Shown here piece by piece: positions 23,973 through 33,250 of a stretch of DNA of 48,708 bases. The notes below the pieces were generated by a model. That model did no database searches. It was not told the DNA's origin and saw only the letters and a list, made by a program, of their open reading frames with translations. Numbering within the stretch: the stretch's first letter is position 1; every line of letters starts with the position of its first letter. Made by a program: the position numbers and the translations under genes. This DNA comes from Bryobacterales bacterium (GTDB lineage: Bacteria > Acidobacteriota > Terriglobia > Bryobacterales > Bryobacteraceae). Location: assembly GCA_020847045.1 (NCBI GenBank), contig JADLCT010000097.1:1-48708 (forward strand), read 5' to 3'.

Positions 23973-26837
23973 TCACCGATTCGCCGGCGCCGCCGTGCCG
24001 CCCGCCGGAAGCCTCCCCATGATTTCCTGACGCTGCGTCACATCGCCATCACAAACCACCACGGCGACCCAGGGCGTGTCGAGGGCCTTCATCCGCGCCT
24101 TCCATTCGACCGGCTTGCCTGCGGCGAAGTCGGCCACCGCGTCAGGCACGGGCGCCGCCAGGTTGTCCACGCGCAACGAGAGGCGGTGCATTCCCTGCCC
24201 CTTCGGCGTGACGCGAATCGCCACCTGCCCGTCCTTGTCCGTCACAGCCGTCATGCTCAGCTCGAACGCCCGTCCGGGCCGGAGGTCGGCGTAGCCACTG
24301 GCCCCGGGTAGCAGCACCATCGTTTTTTCGCCGGAGCGCGAGCGCACCCGGTATCTTCCTTGCGGAACGCTGGCGTGAAAGGCTCCGCTTCCGGTCTCCG
24401 GGTTGATCATGATCTCCTCTCCCGTGGCCAGATCCTTCAGCGTCACCGCGCCCGCGTCCGGCGCGGCGTGGCCGGAGATCCGGGCAGGGCCCGCCAAGTC
24501 ACGCATCAGCCAGATCCAACGCGACACGGGATGCACCCACACCTCGCGGTAGACATGCGAGATCGAACCCGGCCAGTAAGGAACATCGTTGTCGCCGCGG
24601 GTTTCGATGCCCACGGGGAGCGCGCCCACAAGGTCGCCCGATGAGATCGTGTAGAGCGGTGGAAAGTCGTAGCCCTCGCCATACATCGTGCTTTGGGCAA
24701 ACGGATTCCGGCCAATCACCCATTCCAGTTGCTTCTGCGCCAGGCTTACCGACTCCAGATCGCCACGAAGCTGGCCGGCCGTGGATAGCGCCTTTGCTTG
24801 CGACAAGAGCGTGCCATGGTTGCCGCGCATGTTCGACCACACCGGGAACCGGCGCAACCGGTAGCCGGGCGCGACGGCGATTCCGTTCAGGATCTGGTTC
24901 CGGTAACTCTCGCGGAGGTTCTCCGCCGCCTTCAGATACTCGTCCTCCTGATAGACGGAGGCCGCCAGCATCTCATAAGGCCGGTTGAACGCGGCGGCCG
25001 TCTTCAGGTACTCCGAATGCAGCACCATGGCCGAATACCAGCGCATCCAGTTGGCGTCATCGGGAAAGGTTTCGATCAGCCGGGCGAGAGCCACCAGTGG
25101 CGTCTGCTCATGCCCCCTGTGGTGAAAATGCAGGATGCGATCCTGAGCGGGCGAGGTGTAGAAGAAACCCGTGAGCGCGGGCTGCGAGCCAGCCAGAAAC
25201 GTCCGGCGCTGGCATTCCAGCACGGTGCCGCCCAGCGCGCGCGCCTTGGCGGCGTACGGTTCGTCACCGGTTGAGAGGAACAATTCGATCGAGGCCAGCG
25301 CGCCCGAAGAGGCAATGTCGATGGGACTGGCCAGACGGTTGCGCGACGGAGCATCGAGGGCCTCAACGGCCGCACGCCAGTCCTCACGCGCCACGCGCAG
25401 GCAGTGCGAGGACAGATCCGGGTCAATTTCCTTCCACACGCGCGCGGCCAGGGAGAGGGCCGAGACGGTGAGGAAGTTTTCGTAGGGGCTGTTGGCTGCC
25501 TGAACAACGGTGTCGTCCTCGTTGCCGAGGATGCCGTCGCTCCAATGGGACTGTCCGCTGAACGAGACGCGGTAACCCTCTCCGAACGTGGTCTTGAGCA
25601 GCCACCGTATGCCCCAGTGCGCTTCATCCAACACGCGCGCCAGCAGTTCGGGATCCTCGCCGCTCGTCTGCAGACGCGCGGCCAGGCTGAGCATGGCGTA
25701 GGCCGCCTCGGATGTGTTCACGGTCCCTTGCGACAGATCGCCGGCGTCATGCCAGCCGCCATTCATGACGATGCGCTTGTCGCCACGCACGGCCTGCCAG
25801 TCACGATGGCAGACCCCATGCACGCCGGGAATCTCCATGCCGCAGCGCTCGGCAAAGAAGAAGTTCAGAGCTTTCCTCAGACTGTCGCGCCACACGTCAT
25901 CGCCGATGCGGAACGGCCGTGTCTGGCGGCCGCCCGCGCGCAACAAATATGTACCGGGCCGCCGCACCTCGGAGAAGTCCATCACCTGAAATCGGCCGAG
26001 TGGTGTTTGCACGGCCTCCAACGGTTTGGAAAGGATGGCCTGCCCCGTATCGAGACGCACGAGTTCAAAAACCGCCGCATCGAGATCGCTCGCCATGGCG
26101 CGCTTCACCGCGCCGCTCTGGTAGCCGGCATGGCTGAAGGCGATCCGGCCGGGCGCCACGCTCCATCCCTCGTAGTGATCGGGCTCGACACGCTGCAATT
26201 CGAGACGGTCAACGTCGATCACCACGCGGCCGCTCGCATCTTCGAGCCGTCCCTTCATGATGTATTGAATCGTGAAGCTGGACATGGCTTCGCGCGGCAG
26301 GTGGGCGATCTCCCACACCACTCTGGTCCAACGGCCGTTTTCGACGTTGAAGTAGTGAAGAGCCTCGCGGCCAAAGGGGTTGTAGCCGGTGATTGAGGAT
26401 TTCCCTTTCACGGCGGCCGTGAGCGCCACGGCTGGAAAGCCGGGCACATCGGCGTACACCCAGAAGGAGAGCCTGTTGAACCGCGTCCAGTCCTCGTCAG
26501 GGAACGCGCGAGCCGCGTATGCGGAGATCCAGCGCCTGCCGCCCTCATGCGTCGGACCGGCCACGGTCTGAATGCGTAGCGACTGCCGGCCATCCACGGC
26601 GCGCTCGCGCGTGAACGTCATCTCGCCCTTGCCATTGAAACTCCAGGTGGCCGGGTTCTCCATGTCATCCAGCAGACGCGACTCGATCACCGGCTTCTGC
26701 AGCAGCCTGTACGCCGCGCCCTCCTCGAACGCGGCCGTCATAGGACGGCGCGCCTCCTGCGCCATGCCTGGGAAGGCGGCAAGCACGCACACCCACGCCG
26801 TACACAGCGGACCACCCATCCACACTCTCGAAAGCAT
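23973..26837 (-). CDS. Secreted glycoside hydrolase family 9 (cellulase-like)
   Basis: The 954-residue product has a signal peptide (cleavage near GMAQ), a carbohydrate-binding-like jelly roll at about 45-215 (W-S-F-N-G-K-G-E...R-V-V-I-D-V-D-R-L), the CelD N-terminal Ig-like domain at about 225-310 (I-A-F-S-H-A-G-Y-Q), and an (alpha/alpha)6 GH9 catalytic domain from about 315. The nucleophile-activating motif is G-G-W-H-D-A-G-D-L at 360-368, followed by late family signatures such as W-V-I-G-R-N-P-F. A C-terminal Ig-like region of about 180 residues is added. GH9 enzymes cleave beta-1,4-glucans and related exo-activities (glucosaminidase) occur. The start has GGAAGAGGTG upstream. The gene is transcribed toward receptor 1. 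Confidence 0.85.
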   Translation of the reverse strand: MLSRVWMGGPLCTAWVCVLAAFPGMAQEARRPMTAAFEEGAAYRLLQKPVIESRLLDDMENPATWSFNGKGEMTFTRERAVDGRQSLRIQTVAGPTHEGGRRWISAYAARAFPDEDWTRFNRLSFWVYADVPGFPAVALTAAVKGKSSITGYNPFGREALHYFNVENGRWTRVVWEIAHLPREAMSSFTIQYIMKGRLEDASGRVVIDVDRLELQRVEPDHYEGWSVAPGRIAFSHAGYQSGAVKRAMASDLDAAVFELVRLDTGQAILSKPLEAVQTPLGRFQVMDFSEVRRPGTYLLRAGGRQTRPFRIGDDVWRDSLRKALNFFFAERCGMEIPGVHGVCHRDWQAVRGDKRIVMNGGWHDAGDLSQGTVNTSEAAYAMLSLAARLQTSGEDPELLARVLDEAHWGIRWLLKTTFGEGYRVSFSGQSHWSDGILGNEDDTVVQAANSPYENFLTVSALSLAARVWKEIDPDLSSHCLRVAREDWRAAVEALDAPSRNRLASPIDIASSGALASIELFLSTGDEPYAAKARALGGTVLECQRRTFLAGSQPALTGFFYTSPAQDRILHFHHRGHEQTPLVALARLIETFPDDANWMRWYSAMVLHSEYLKTAAAFNRPYEMLAASVYQEDEYLKAAENLRESYRNQILNGIAVAPGYRLRRFPVWSNMRGNHGTLLSQAKALSTAGQLRGDLESVSLAQKQLEWVIGRNPFAQSTMYGEGYDFPPLYTISSGDLVGALPVGIETRGDNDVPYWPGSISHVYREVWVHPVSRWIWLMRDLAGPARISGHAAPDAGAVTLKDLATGEEIMINPETGSGAFHASVPQGRYRVRSRSGEKTMVLLPGASGYADLRPGRAFELSMTAVTDKDGQVAIRVTPKGQGMHRLSLRVDNLAAPVPDAVADFAAGKPVEWKARMKALDTPWVAVVVCDGDVTQRQEIMGRLPAGGTAAPANR

Positions 26838-26929
26838 CCTGGTTCACCTCTTCCGCCTCGTGGCCGGGAATGGCCGCGTGCCGCCGCGCATTCACTATTC
26901 GAACAGCGATGCACCCGCCCGGCAGTGGC

Positions 26930-26958
26930 CTTATACATCGGGCGCATGTTTCCGTCAA
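26930..26958 (-). promoter_or_regulatory. Near-consensus promoter of the GH9 gene
   Basis: TTGACG (26958-26953) and TATAAG (26935-26930) on the minus strand are 17 bp apart, about 95 bp upstream of the GH9 start. The -10 hexamer is identical to that of the receptor-1 promoter. The 164-bp gap also has to contain the promoter of the divergent methyltransferase gene, for which no clear element is seen. Confidence 0.65.
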
Positions 26959-27001
26959 GAGCAACCGTGTGCCGGCGCGAACGCATGCTACAACTGGTGT
27001 G

Positions 27002-27733
27002 ATGGATTCGATGCGGCTAAGCGGGAAGGTGCGCGAGGCTTATTCCGCCGCAGCCATGAACCCGGACGCACGGCATCCGTTCCCCGTGGGCCGCGCATTC
27101 GCGGCCAGCCTGGGGTATCCACCGGAGCTACTGGAGCAGATGCCGTCCACGGCCACCGATGCCTTCGCGGGCGTTTCCTATGTGCCGGGGCTGGTTGCGC
27201 TGCGTGAAGGCAGCGTCGTGCTGGACCTGGGGTGTGGCGCGGGGCTGGATTCGCTGCTGCTCGCCAGCCGCTTTGCAGGGCAGGCGCGCGTAATCGGCGC
27301 TGATTTTAGCGGTCCGATGCTCACACGGGCGCGCCAGGCGGCCGGCCAAAGCGGCATCACGAACGTCCTGTTCTGCCAGGCCGAAGCCACCCGCTTGCCT
27401 CTGGCCGGTGGAGCGGTGGACGTTGCCGCCGTCAACGGCATCTTCAATCTCAATCCCGCGCGGGCCTCGATCTTTCGCGAACTGGCCCGCTGCGTTCGCC
27501 CGGGCGGGGCCGTGTACGGCGCGGAATTGATCCTGCGCGAGCCCTTGCCGCACGATGTGCGGGCGGATGAGAGCAACTGGTTTGCTTGAATCGCCGGCGC
27601 CAGGGAAGGCGGGGCCTTTCTCGATGAATTTCACGCGGCAGGCTTCCGCGAAGCACGCCTTCTGCGGACCATGCGGAACGCCCGGACAAAGCATCCCGCG
27701 GTGGTGGCCGCGGAGTTCATGGCGAGCAGGTAG
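27002..27733 (+). CDS. ArsM-like SAM methyltransferase, candidate selenoprotein (UGA = Sec196)
   Basis: The frame from ATG 27002 encodes a class I methyltransferase: motif I V-L-D-L-G-C-G-A-G at 73-81, acidic strand-2 end (V-I-G-A-D-F) at 97-102, and N-G-I-F-N-L-N-P near 145-152, resembling N-C-V-I-N-L-S-P of ArsM-type enzymes. The frame meets TGA at 27587-27589, but past it reads I-A-G-A-R-E-G-G-A-F-L-D-E-F and A-G-F-R-E-A-R-L to TAG at 27731-27733. In ArsM relatives this position is the conserved Cys of a C-I-A-G-A motif after V-R-A-D, and V-R-A-D is present here nine residues upstream. UGA thus replaces a catalytic/arsenic-binding Cys, the hallmark of selenocysteine. A hairpin follows at once. 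The upstream ribosome site is weak. Alternative: premature stop or sequencing error. Full product 243 residues. Confidence 0.75.
27590..27625 (+). promoter_or_regulatory. Candidate bacterial SECIS hairpin
   Basis: Directly 3' of the in-frame UGA, ATCG (27590-27593) can pair with CGAT (27622-27625), GGC (27596-27598) with GCC (27614-27616), and GCC (27599-27601) with GGC (27608-27610). The apical loop is AGGGAA, with G at the second position as SelB-binding loops require. The loop begins 12 bases after the UGA, somewhat closer than the 16 or more typical of bacterial SECIS elements, which is the main reservation. An alternative inner pairing is CGCC with GGCG. Confidence 0.45.
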
Positions 27734-27757
27734 CCGCTTCGACGCGGTTACGCGAGG

Positions 27758-29716
27758 CTACTTCGACTGGCCCGTCTTCGTAATCCAGGCGCTCTTTTGG
27801 CCAAGCTCTCTGCCCACGAGCCAGCTTGTTCCGTCGATGGCCAACTCCAACTCGACGCGATCCTGGCCGGGTTGGAACTTGCCTTTGATTTTCACGGACG
27901 GGCGTGGCGGTTGCGCGCCCTCATACGGCGCAAGCACCGTCACGAAGACGGCTGGCGCGGACTTCCGGTGCGAGTACACGGCCACCTGGCGTGGTTGTTT
28001 ACGATTCAGCGTGTAGCTGATCTGGCCGGCTTCCAGCGCCACGCGGGCCTGGCTTTTCGCGGGGGCCCACACGAGCAGGTTGGTCCCGGTGGCGAAACCG
28101 GTGCGCGCCCAGTTTGCCTTCTGGTCCACGCGAATCTCGCCGGGAGGCAACGGGAAGCGCAGGTCCAGTTTGCCCGGCGCATCGCCGAGCGCCTCATCCA
28201 CGAACACGAACCAGCGCCGGTTGACGAAAAAAACGGTCCGGCGGTGGGTCAGCCGCGGGTAGGATTCGTTCTCCACCACCAGCGTGTCTCCGTTGTCCGC
28301 CGTCTGCCAAAGCAGGTGCCGCGGCGCGTTGGTCGAGTTGGCGCCGTTCAGCGTCATCGTGGCGTGCGAGGCTGTGCGGGCGAACCAGTCGCGTTCGTTG
28401 GCGAACGGCGTGTCCGGGTAGGCGAATGAGCCGCTGTCCTCGATCAGCCAGCGGTTCCCGGCATACAGTTCGAAGGTGCCGTTGTCCGGTTGATCGTGCG
28501 CCGAGATCGCGGGCGGACTCGAATGCAACGCCAGAAAGACCGCCTTCGGGTCCCAGCCCGAGCGGAAGATATACATTCCCGATTCCGGGAAGGCGCGCGA
28601 CAGCCAGTGCGGCGCGTTCGCGCGGCCCTGTTCGGTAACGGCGCTGAACTCCGGTTTGCCGAAGAACCGGCCGGCAGCCAGCAACGTGGATTGATCCGGC
28701 TTGGTGTCAGGCAGCCGCCGGGCATCGCCAAACATGGGCATCCAGCCGTCTGGCGCGGTCATGGCGAACCACACGTCGAACATCTTGGAGGTCAGATCCC
28801 GCATCGGCGCAGGCGCGGCCAGGCCGTTTTCTTCCGTCAGTTTGAGCGAACCGAACATCAACGACGCCACCAGTTGGTGATAAGCCGGCGTCCACTCGCG
28901 CTGAACCCCCTCGGGCGTTACCTGGCGCGGCATGTTACTCGATATCACCTCCCACGCCTTTTCGCGCCAGCGCGTCGATTCCTTGAACTCGGGAAACATC
29001 ACGCTCAGCCGCAACAGCCCCACGGCCTCAATGACGGCCTTGTTGTGCGCCGTCATTCTCGGGTAGTAGTACATCTTGCTGCCGTGATCGTAGACGCTGG
29101 CCAGCAGCGTTTGCAGAAACCGGGCGTCCATTTCTGGCCCGGTCCGGAACAGGTCGAAGGCTTCGGCGTAGCGCATGGCGCGGATCCCCACCTGGATGTC
29201 GAGCCAGGCGAAGTGCTTGGGATCCACAGGATGCTTGCCGATCCAGTCGGTGGTCAGATCCATCCAGCCGCGCGCGTAGATGGGATCGTGCGTCGCCGCC
29301 CAGGCGCTCAGCAGGGGCCCCTGCCAGTAAAAGCGCTGGACGCCGGCCACCCATTCGATGTCGCGCACCGGATCGGCCATCCAATCAATGTTGGCGGCGT
29401 ATTTCTGCGGCGGATAGCCCAGGCCCGCATCAAGGACGTGGGTCAGTGTGGCGCGCGCTGAAGCCATGCTGGCGGCGTCAGCGGGCGTGACCGGCGTGTC
29501 ATAACGCACCGAGGTCCGCTTCTTGTAATAATCGAGCAGCCTCTCCATGGCCACGGACGGGTTGCCCGCGGCCTCCCGCACCGCTTCCAGGCCGGGCCGG
29601 TTCAGGTCCAGTAGCTCGAGCACCCGCTCGGGCGGGCAGGGAGAGAGATTCGGTTGCGCCGCCGCGACTCCCGCCGCGGCGGCCAGTAGACAAATCCAGC
29701 GCATGAGGCCGTGCAT
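27758..29716 (-). CDS. Heparinase II/III-family polysaccharide lyase
   Basis: The 652-residue product has a signal peptide, then an all-helical toroid with the family N-terminal pattern (A-N-I-D-W-M-A-D-P-V-R-D-I-E-W near 108 and F-Y-W-Q-G-P-L near 128), T-A-H-N-K-A-V-I-E around 225, Y-H-Q and a C-terminal beta-sheet heparinase II/III domain (I-S-A-H-D-Q-P-D-N-G-T-F near 410). Members eliminate uronic-acid polysaccharides (heparin, alginate, oligoalginate); closest resemblance is to PL12-like lyases, but the substrate cannot be read. A second ATG 12 bases in (MRWICLL) is an equally good start. The gene lies 43 bp downstream of receptor 2 on the same strand, so the two probably form one operon. 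Confidence 0.82.
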   Translation of the reverse strand: MHGLMRWICLLAAAAGVAAAQPNLSPCPPERVLELLDLNRPGLEAVREAAGNPSVAMERLLDYYKKRTSVRYDTPVTPADAASMASARATLTHVLDAGLGYPPQKYAANIDWMADPVRDIEWVAGVQRFYWQGPLLSAWAATHDPIYARGWMDLTTDWIGKHPVDPKHFAWLDIQVGIRAMRYAEAFDLFRTGPEMDARFLQTLLASVYDHGSKMYYYPRMTAHNKAVIEAVGLLRLSVMFPEFKESTRWREKAWEVISSNMPRQVTPEGVQREWTPAYHQLVASLMFGSLKLTEENGLAAPAPMRDLTSKMFDVWFAMTAPDGWMPMFGDARRLPDTKPDQSTLLAAGRFFGKPEFSAVTEQGRANAPHWLSRAFPESGMYIFRSGWDPKAVFLALHSSPPAISAHDQPDNGTFELYAGNRWLIEDSGSFAYPDTPFANERDWFARTASHATMTLNGANSTNAPRHLLWQTADNGDTLVVENESYPRLTHRRTVFFVNRRWFVFVDEALGDAPGKLDLRFPLPPGEIRVDQKANWARTGFATGTNLLVWAPAKSQARVALEAGQISYTLNRKQPRQVAVYSHRKSAPAVFVTVLAPYEGAQPPRPSVKIKGKFQPGQDRVELELAIDGTSWLVGRELGQKSAWITKTGQSK

Positions 29717-29759
29717 CCTTTGCTAACGTGGCAATTCCGTCACGCCTGGTGGAGGCGAA

Positions 29760-32700
29760 TTAGAAGTACAGCTTCGCGCCCAACTGCAGTATGCGCGTGG
29801 TGACGCCCGTCACGCCGCCGCCGATCTTGCCGAAGTTGGCCGAGGTGATGCTGCGATCGAGTGCGTACGGATCGGGGTTGTAGTTGTTGAGGATGTTATA
29901 GAACTCGGTGCGGAATTCAAACCGGGTCCGTTCGTTGATGGCGAATGACTTGTTCGCGGAGAAGTCGAAGTTGGTGACGCCCGGAGCGCGAATCGCATTG
30001 CGCGTCATGTTGCCGAAGCGGCCATACGGAGCAAACGTGAAGGCGCTCGTGTTGAACCAGCGGCTCCAGGTTCTTTCGCCACCGGCCAGGTTTGCGCGTT
30101 GGCCGGAAACAAAGTCGGGGCGCGAAAGAATACCCGTGCCCGTGGTGTCGCGGTTGGCGCCGATGGTGGCGGGGAATCCGCTCTGGAACATGAAGATCGT
30201 GGACACCTGCCAGCCGCCCAGCAGCGTGCGTGTCAGACCCTTCGAACCGCGGAAGAAGGGCAGGTCGTAGAGCACGGTGGACACCGAGCGCTGCGTCACG
30301 TCGAAGGCCGCCAGCGCCTTCTCATTCGAGAAGTTGTACATGTCCTGCAGGCCGCCAGGAAGCACGCCCACGCCGTAGAGTCCGCCCATGTCCGTCGGGC
30401 CGTCGAGGGCCTTCGACCAGGTGTAGGCATGGAGGAACGTCAGGCCGGTGGCCAGACGCCGCTCCACCTTCACCTGCAGCGAGTGGTAATTGGACTGCCC
30501 CACCGTCTTTTCACCCGTGATGGGACGCAGGAACGATTGATTCGGCCGGCGCGCGTTCAGCGACGCCAGTCCCGGCGTGCGCGGATCCACCACGTCGATG
30601 GGCCGGTTCACATCGCCCATCGTGGAGATCAGACGGCTGCCCTTGGAGCCAACGTAGCCGACATCGACCAGCAGCTTGCCCGGCAGCTTCTTCTGCAGGG
30701 TCAGGTTCCACTGCTGCACCATCTGCGATTTCATGTACTGATCCACGGCGAAGTTGCTGACGCGGTTGGACGCCACGCCGGCCCCGGTAAAGGGGTTGTT
30801 GAACATGATGTCCGGCACGCCGGTGAGCGATCCGGTGACGCTGGCCGAGGTGGTGGAGTTGTAGGCGATCGGCAGGTTGTCCAGCTCCGAGGTGGTGATG
30901 GGAATGTAGTAGATGCCATAGCCGCCGCGCACCACCGCGTCGGACAGGAATGACGGCCGGTAGGCGAAGCCCAGGCGCGGGCTGAAATTCTTGCGGTCCG
31001 CGCACTGCGTGGCCAAGCCGCAGGTGGCCGTGGTGGGATCCACCTGCCGGGTGGGCAGGAAGCCATTCAGCTCGATGTTCAGGATCTTGTTGTTGACCTC
31101 GGTCCAGGGCCGGAAATAGTCGTACCGGATGCCCATGGTGAGGCTCAGGTTCTGCGTCACCTTCCAGTCGTCATTCACGAAGTAGGAGTGCCACCAGGTG
31201 CGCATCCTGTGCTGCGACGGATTGGGGTTGATCGATCCGGTCCTCACATAGCCCAGAACGAAGTCGGCCAGCGCCGAGCCGGTGTAGAGGCCGTCGAAGC
31301 TGAAGACGCCGCGCGGCGAGTTGGCGTGGTCGAGCGTCTCGATCCGGTAGGTGACATCGCCGCCGAACTTGAGGAAGTGGCTCCCGCGCTGCCAGGAGAG
31401 CGTGTCCACGAACTCGAAATTGTCTTCCGAGCCGTCCTGCGGACCAATGTTCCGGAACATCGAAAAGACGCTGTAGTTGCCGTCGGGACCGTTGATGGTG
31501 GCCGTGGGCGGACCGAACGTGCGCGGGTCCTTGCTGGCCATGGGGATCCCCATCAGGTTGGCGACGTCGTAGGCCGGGTCAAAGCTCGATCCCATCTTCT
31601 GGAACGCCTCGAGACTGTTCAAGCCGCCGCGGAACTCGTTCACGATGCGCGGCGAGAACGTGCGGATCCAGGAGCCGACCATGTGCCGCGAGGTTTGGCC
31701 GGGGCTGTACTCGTCGTGGCCCCAGAAAGGAATGCCGGCCGAGAGACGGTCGTCAATCACAATGCGGAAGAAGAGGGTGTCGTTCTTGGTCAGGGAGTGA
31801 TCGATGCGGCCCAGGTAGTTGTTCTGCCATGGAATGACGCTGGGTGAGCCCGCCAGGAAATTGAAGTTCCCGGCGCTAATATTGGACTGGGGCGTGAAGC
31901 CGAGCAGCACCTGAGACGGCTTGCTGAGGAACTGCTTCGGAATGACATTGTTCACGATGCCGATCTTCAGCGGATCCTTGAGCGTGATCGGCTCGCCCGT
32001 GCGGGCATTCACCAGGCCGCGGAAGTCGCCGTTCCGCGCGGCTTCGGTCGGCACGATGGCATAGCGCGCCGGAGCGCCCTGCGCAATCTTGCCGCTCTCC
32101 CAGTTAAAGAAGAAGAAGGTCCTGTCCTTGCCGTTGTAAAGTTTCGGAATCAGCAGTGGTCCGCCGATGCGCGCGCCGTACTGGTTACGGTTGAGGCGCG
32201 GCGAGGCGACGCTCTTACCCGCGACGGCATCATAGGTCTGGGTCAGCTTGTTGTTGCGGTTGAACTCCCACAGCGCACCCGTAAACTGGTTGCCGCCCCG
32301 GCGCGTGGTGAGGTTCACGTGCGCGCCCGGCGCGCCGCCCATCTCCGCGGAATAGGTGCTGGTTTCCACCTTGAATTCGGACAGCGAATCAACGGACGGA
32401 GAAAACGGGTAGTAGACCTGGCCGACGGAAAATTCGATGCCATCCAAATAGAAGCGATTGAAGGTATCGCGGTTTCCATTCGCCGACATGTTCGTGCTGC
32501 CGTAGGACTGATCGCTTTGGCCAATCGATCCGCGCGCCGAGCGGGCGGCCATGGAACCGGGAGTGGCGCCCTGTACGCCAGGCACCAACTGGGCCAATTG
32601 CACGAAGTTGCGGCCGTTCAGCGGAAGATCGGTGATCTTGTTGCTGTCAATGACCGTGCCCACGGTGGCGTTTTCGGTTTGGAGAACGGCGGCCGAGGCA

Positions 32701-33053
32701 TCGACGGTCACATGCTCGCTGACATCGCCGACCTTCAAAGCAAAGTCCACACGCGCGGTCTGCTGGGTGGCCAGAGTAACGTCGGCCTGCTGGGTTTGGA
32801 ACCCTCCGCTGGCGGCGCTGACACTATAGACGCCGGGCCTGAGGAACGGGAGCGAGTAGTTGCCCGAGCCGTCACTCTTGGTCTCTCTCTTAATATTGTC
32901 GGCCTGACCGACGGCCGTGATGGCTACATCCGGCACCACAGCGCCGGATACGTCTCTCACTACACCTACGATTGTGGCAAAGTTTTGCTGTGCGAACATC
33001 GGCACAGTCAATGCCATTATTATGAAGGACGCCAAGACAATGGCTTTTTTCAT
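29760..33053 (-). CDS. TonB-dependent Oar-like receptor 2
   Basis: The 1097-residue protein has a short signal peptide (MKKAIVLASFIIMALTVPMF, then AQQ), a carboxypeptidase-regulatory-like domain (I-V-G-V-V-R-D-V-S-G-A-V-V-P), a plug with I-T-D-L-P-L-N-G-R-N-F-V-Q-L near 140 and F-Y-L-D-G near 200, and a beta-barrel ending L-G-A-K-L-Y-F. GGGAG precedes the start. It belongs to the same Oar-like class as receptors 1 and 3 but is clearly divergent from them. The lyase gene follows closely and a TM-anchored regulator is divergently placed upstream, which suggests a self-contained uptake unit for a uronate-containing polymer (inference). Confidence 0.92.
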   Translation of the reverse strand: MKKAIVLASFIIMALTVPMFAQQNFATIVGVVRDVSGAVVPDVAITAVGQADNIKRETKSDGSGNYSLPFLRPGVYSVSAASGGFQTQQADVTLATQQTARVDFALKVGDVSEHVTVDASAAVLQTENATVGTVIDSNKITDLPLNGRNFVQLAQLVPGVQGATPGSMAARSARGSIGQSDQSYGSTNMSANGNRDTFNRFYLDGIEFSVGQVYYPFSPSVDSLSEFKVETSTYSAEMGGAPGAHVNLTTRRGGNQFTGALWEFNRNNKLTQTYDAVAGKSVASPRLNRNQYGARIGGPLLIPKLYNGKDRTFFFFNWESGKIAQGAPARYAIVPTEAARNGDFRGLVNARTGEPITLKDPLKIGIVNNVIPKQFLSKPSQVLLGFTPQSNISAGNFNFLAGSPSVIPWQNNYLGRIDHSLTKNDTLFFRIVIDDRLSAGIPFWGHDEYSPGQTSRHMVGSWIRTFSPRIVNEFRGGLNSLEAFQKMGSSFDPAYDVANLMGIPMASKDPRTFGPPTATINGPDGNYSVFSMFRNIGPQDGSEDNFEFVDTLSWQRGSHFLKFGGDVTYRIETLDHANSPRGVFSFDGLYTGSALADFVLGYVRTGSINPNPSQHRMRTWWHSYFVNDDWKVTQNLSLTMGIRYDYFRPWTEVNNKILNIELNGFLPTRQVDPTTATCGLATQCADRKNFSPRLGFAYRPSFLSDAVVRGGYGIYYIPITTSELDNLPIAYNSTTSASVTGSLTGVPDIMFNNPFTGAGVASNRVSNFAVDQYMKSQMVQQWNLTLQKKLPGKLLVDVGYVGSKGSRLISTMGDVNRPIDVVDPRTPGLASLNARRPNQSFLRPITGEKTVGQSNYHSLQVKVERRLATGLTFLHAYTWSKALDGPTDMGGLYGVGVLPGGLQDMYNFSNEKALAAFDVTQRSVSTVLYDLPFFRGSKGLTRTLLGGWQVSTIFMFQSGFPATIGANRDTTGTGILSRPDFVSGQRANLAGGERTWSRWFNTSAFTFAPYGRFGNMTRNAIRAPGVTNFDFSANKSFAINERTRFEFRTEFYNILNNYNPDPYALDRSITSANFGKIGGGVTGVTTRILQLGAKLYF

Positions 33054-33113
33054 TGATCTTCTCCCGTGTCCGAGGTACTAGAAAACCGCGAACCTCCCCG
33101 GATAGCTCCCAGA

Positions 33114-33143
33114 ATGGTACGCGCAAGTGGCACCCACGGGCAA
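33114..33143 (-). promoter_or_regulatory. Possible promoter of receptor 2
   Basis: On the minus strand TTGCCC (33143-33138) and TACCAT (33119-33114) are 18 bp apart, with an expected leader of about 55 bases before the receptor start. The match is moderate. The shared 197-bp intergenic region must also contain the promoter of the divergent regulator. Confidence 0.3.
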
Positions 33144-33250
33144 CGTTTGTTGTGGTTTGAAGACGTTACAGACATCCATAACGTGCACCTACCGTATTGA
33201 TTGCAGGCTATTTGTTCATTGCGCTAAGCTGTAAGGCAAGGATCATGACC

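Noticed and set aside
27002..27589. The methyltransferase as a complete protein ending at the UGA
   Set aside because: Not preferred because the sequence after the UGA is recognisable family sequence and the UGA sits at the conserved Cys; a simple stop or sequencing error remains possible and is stated in the entry.
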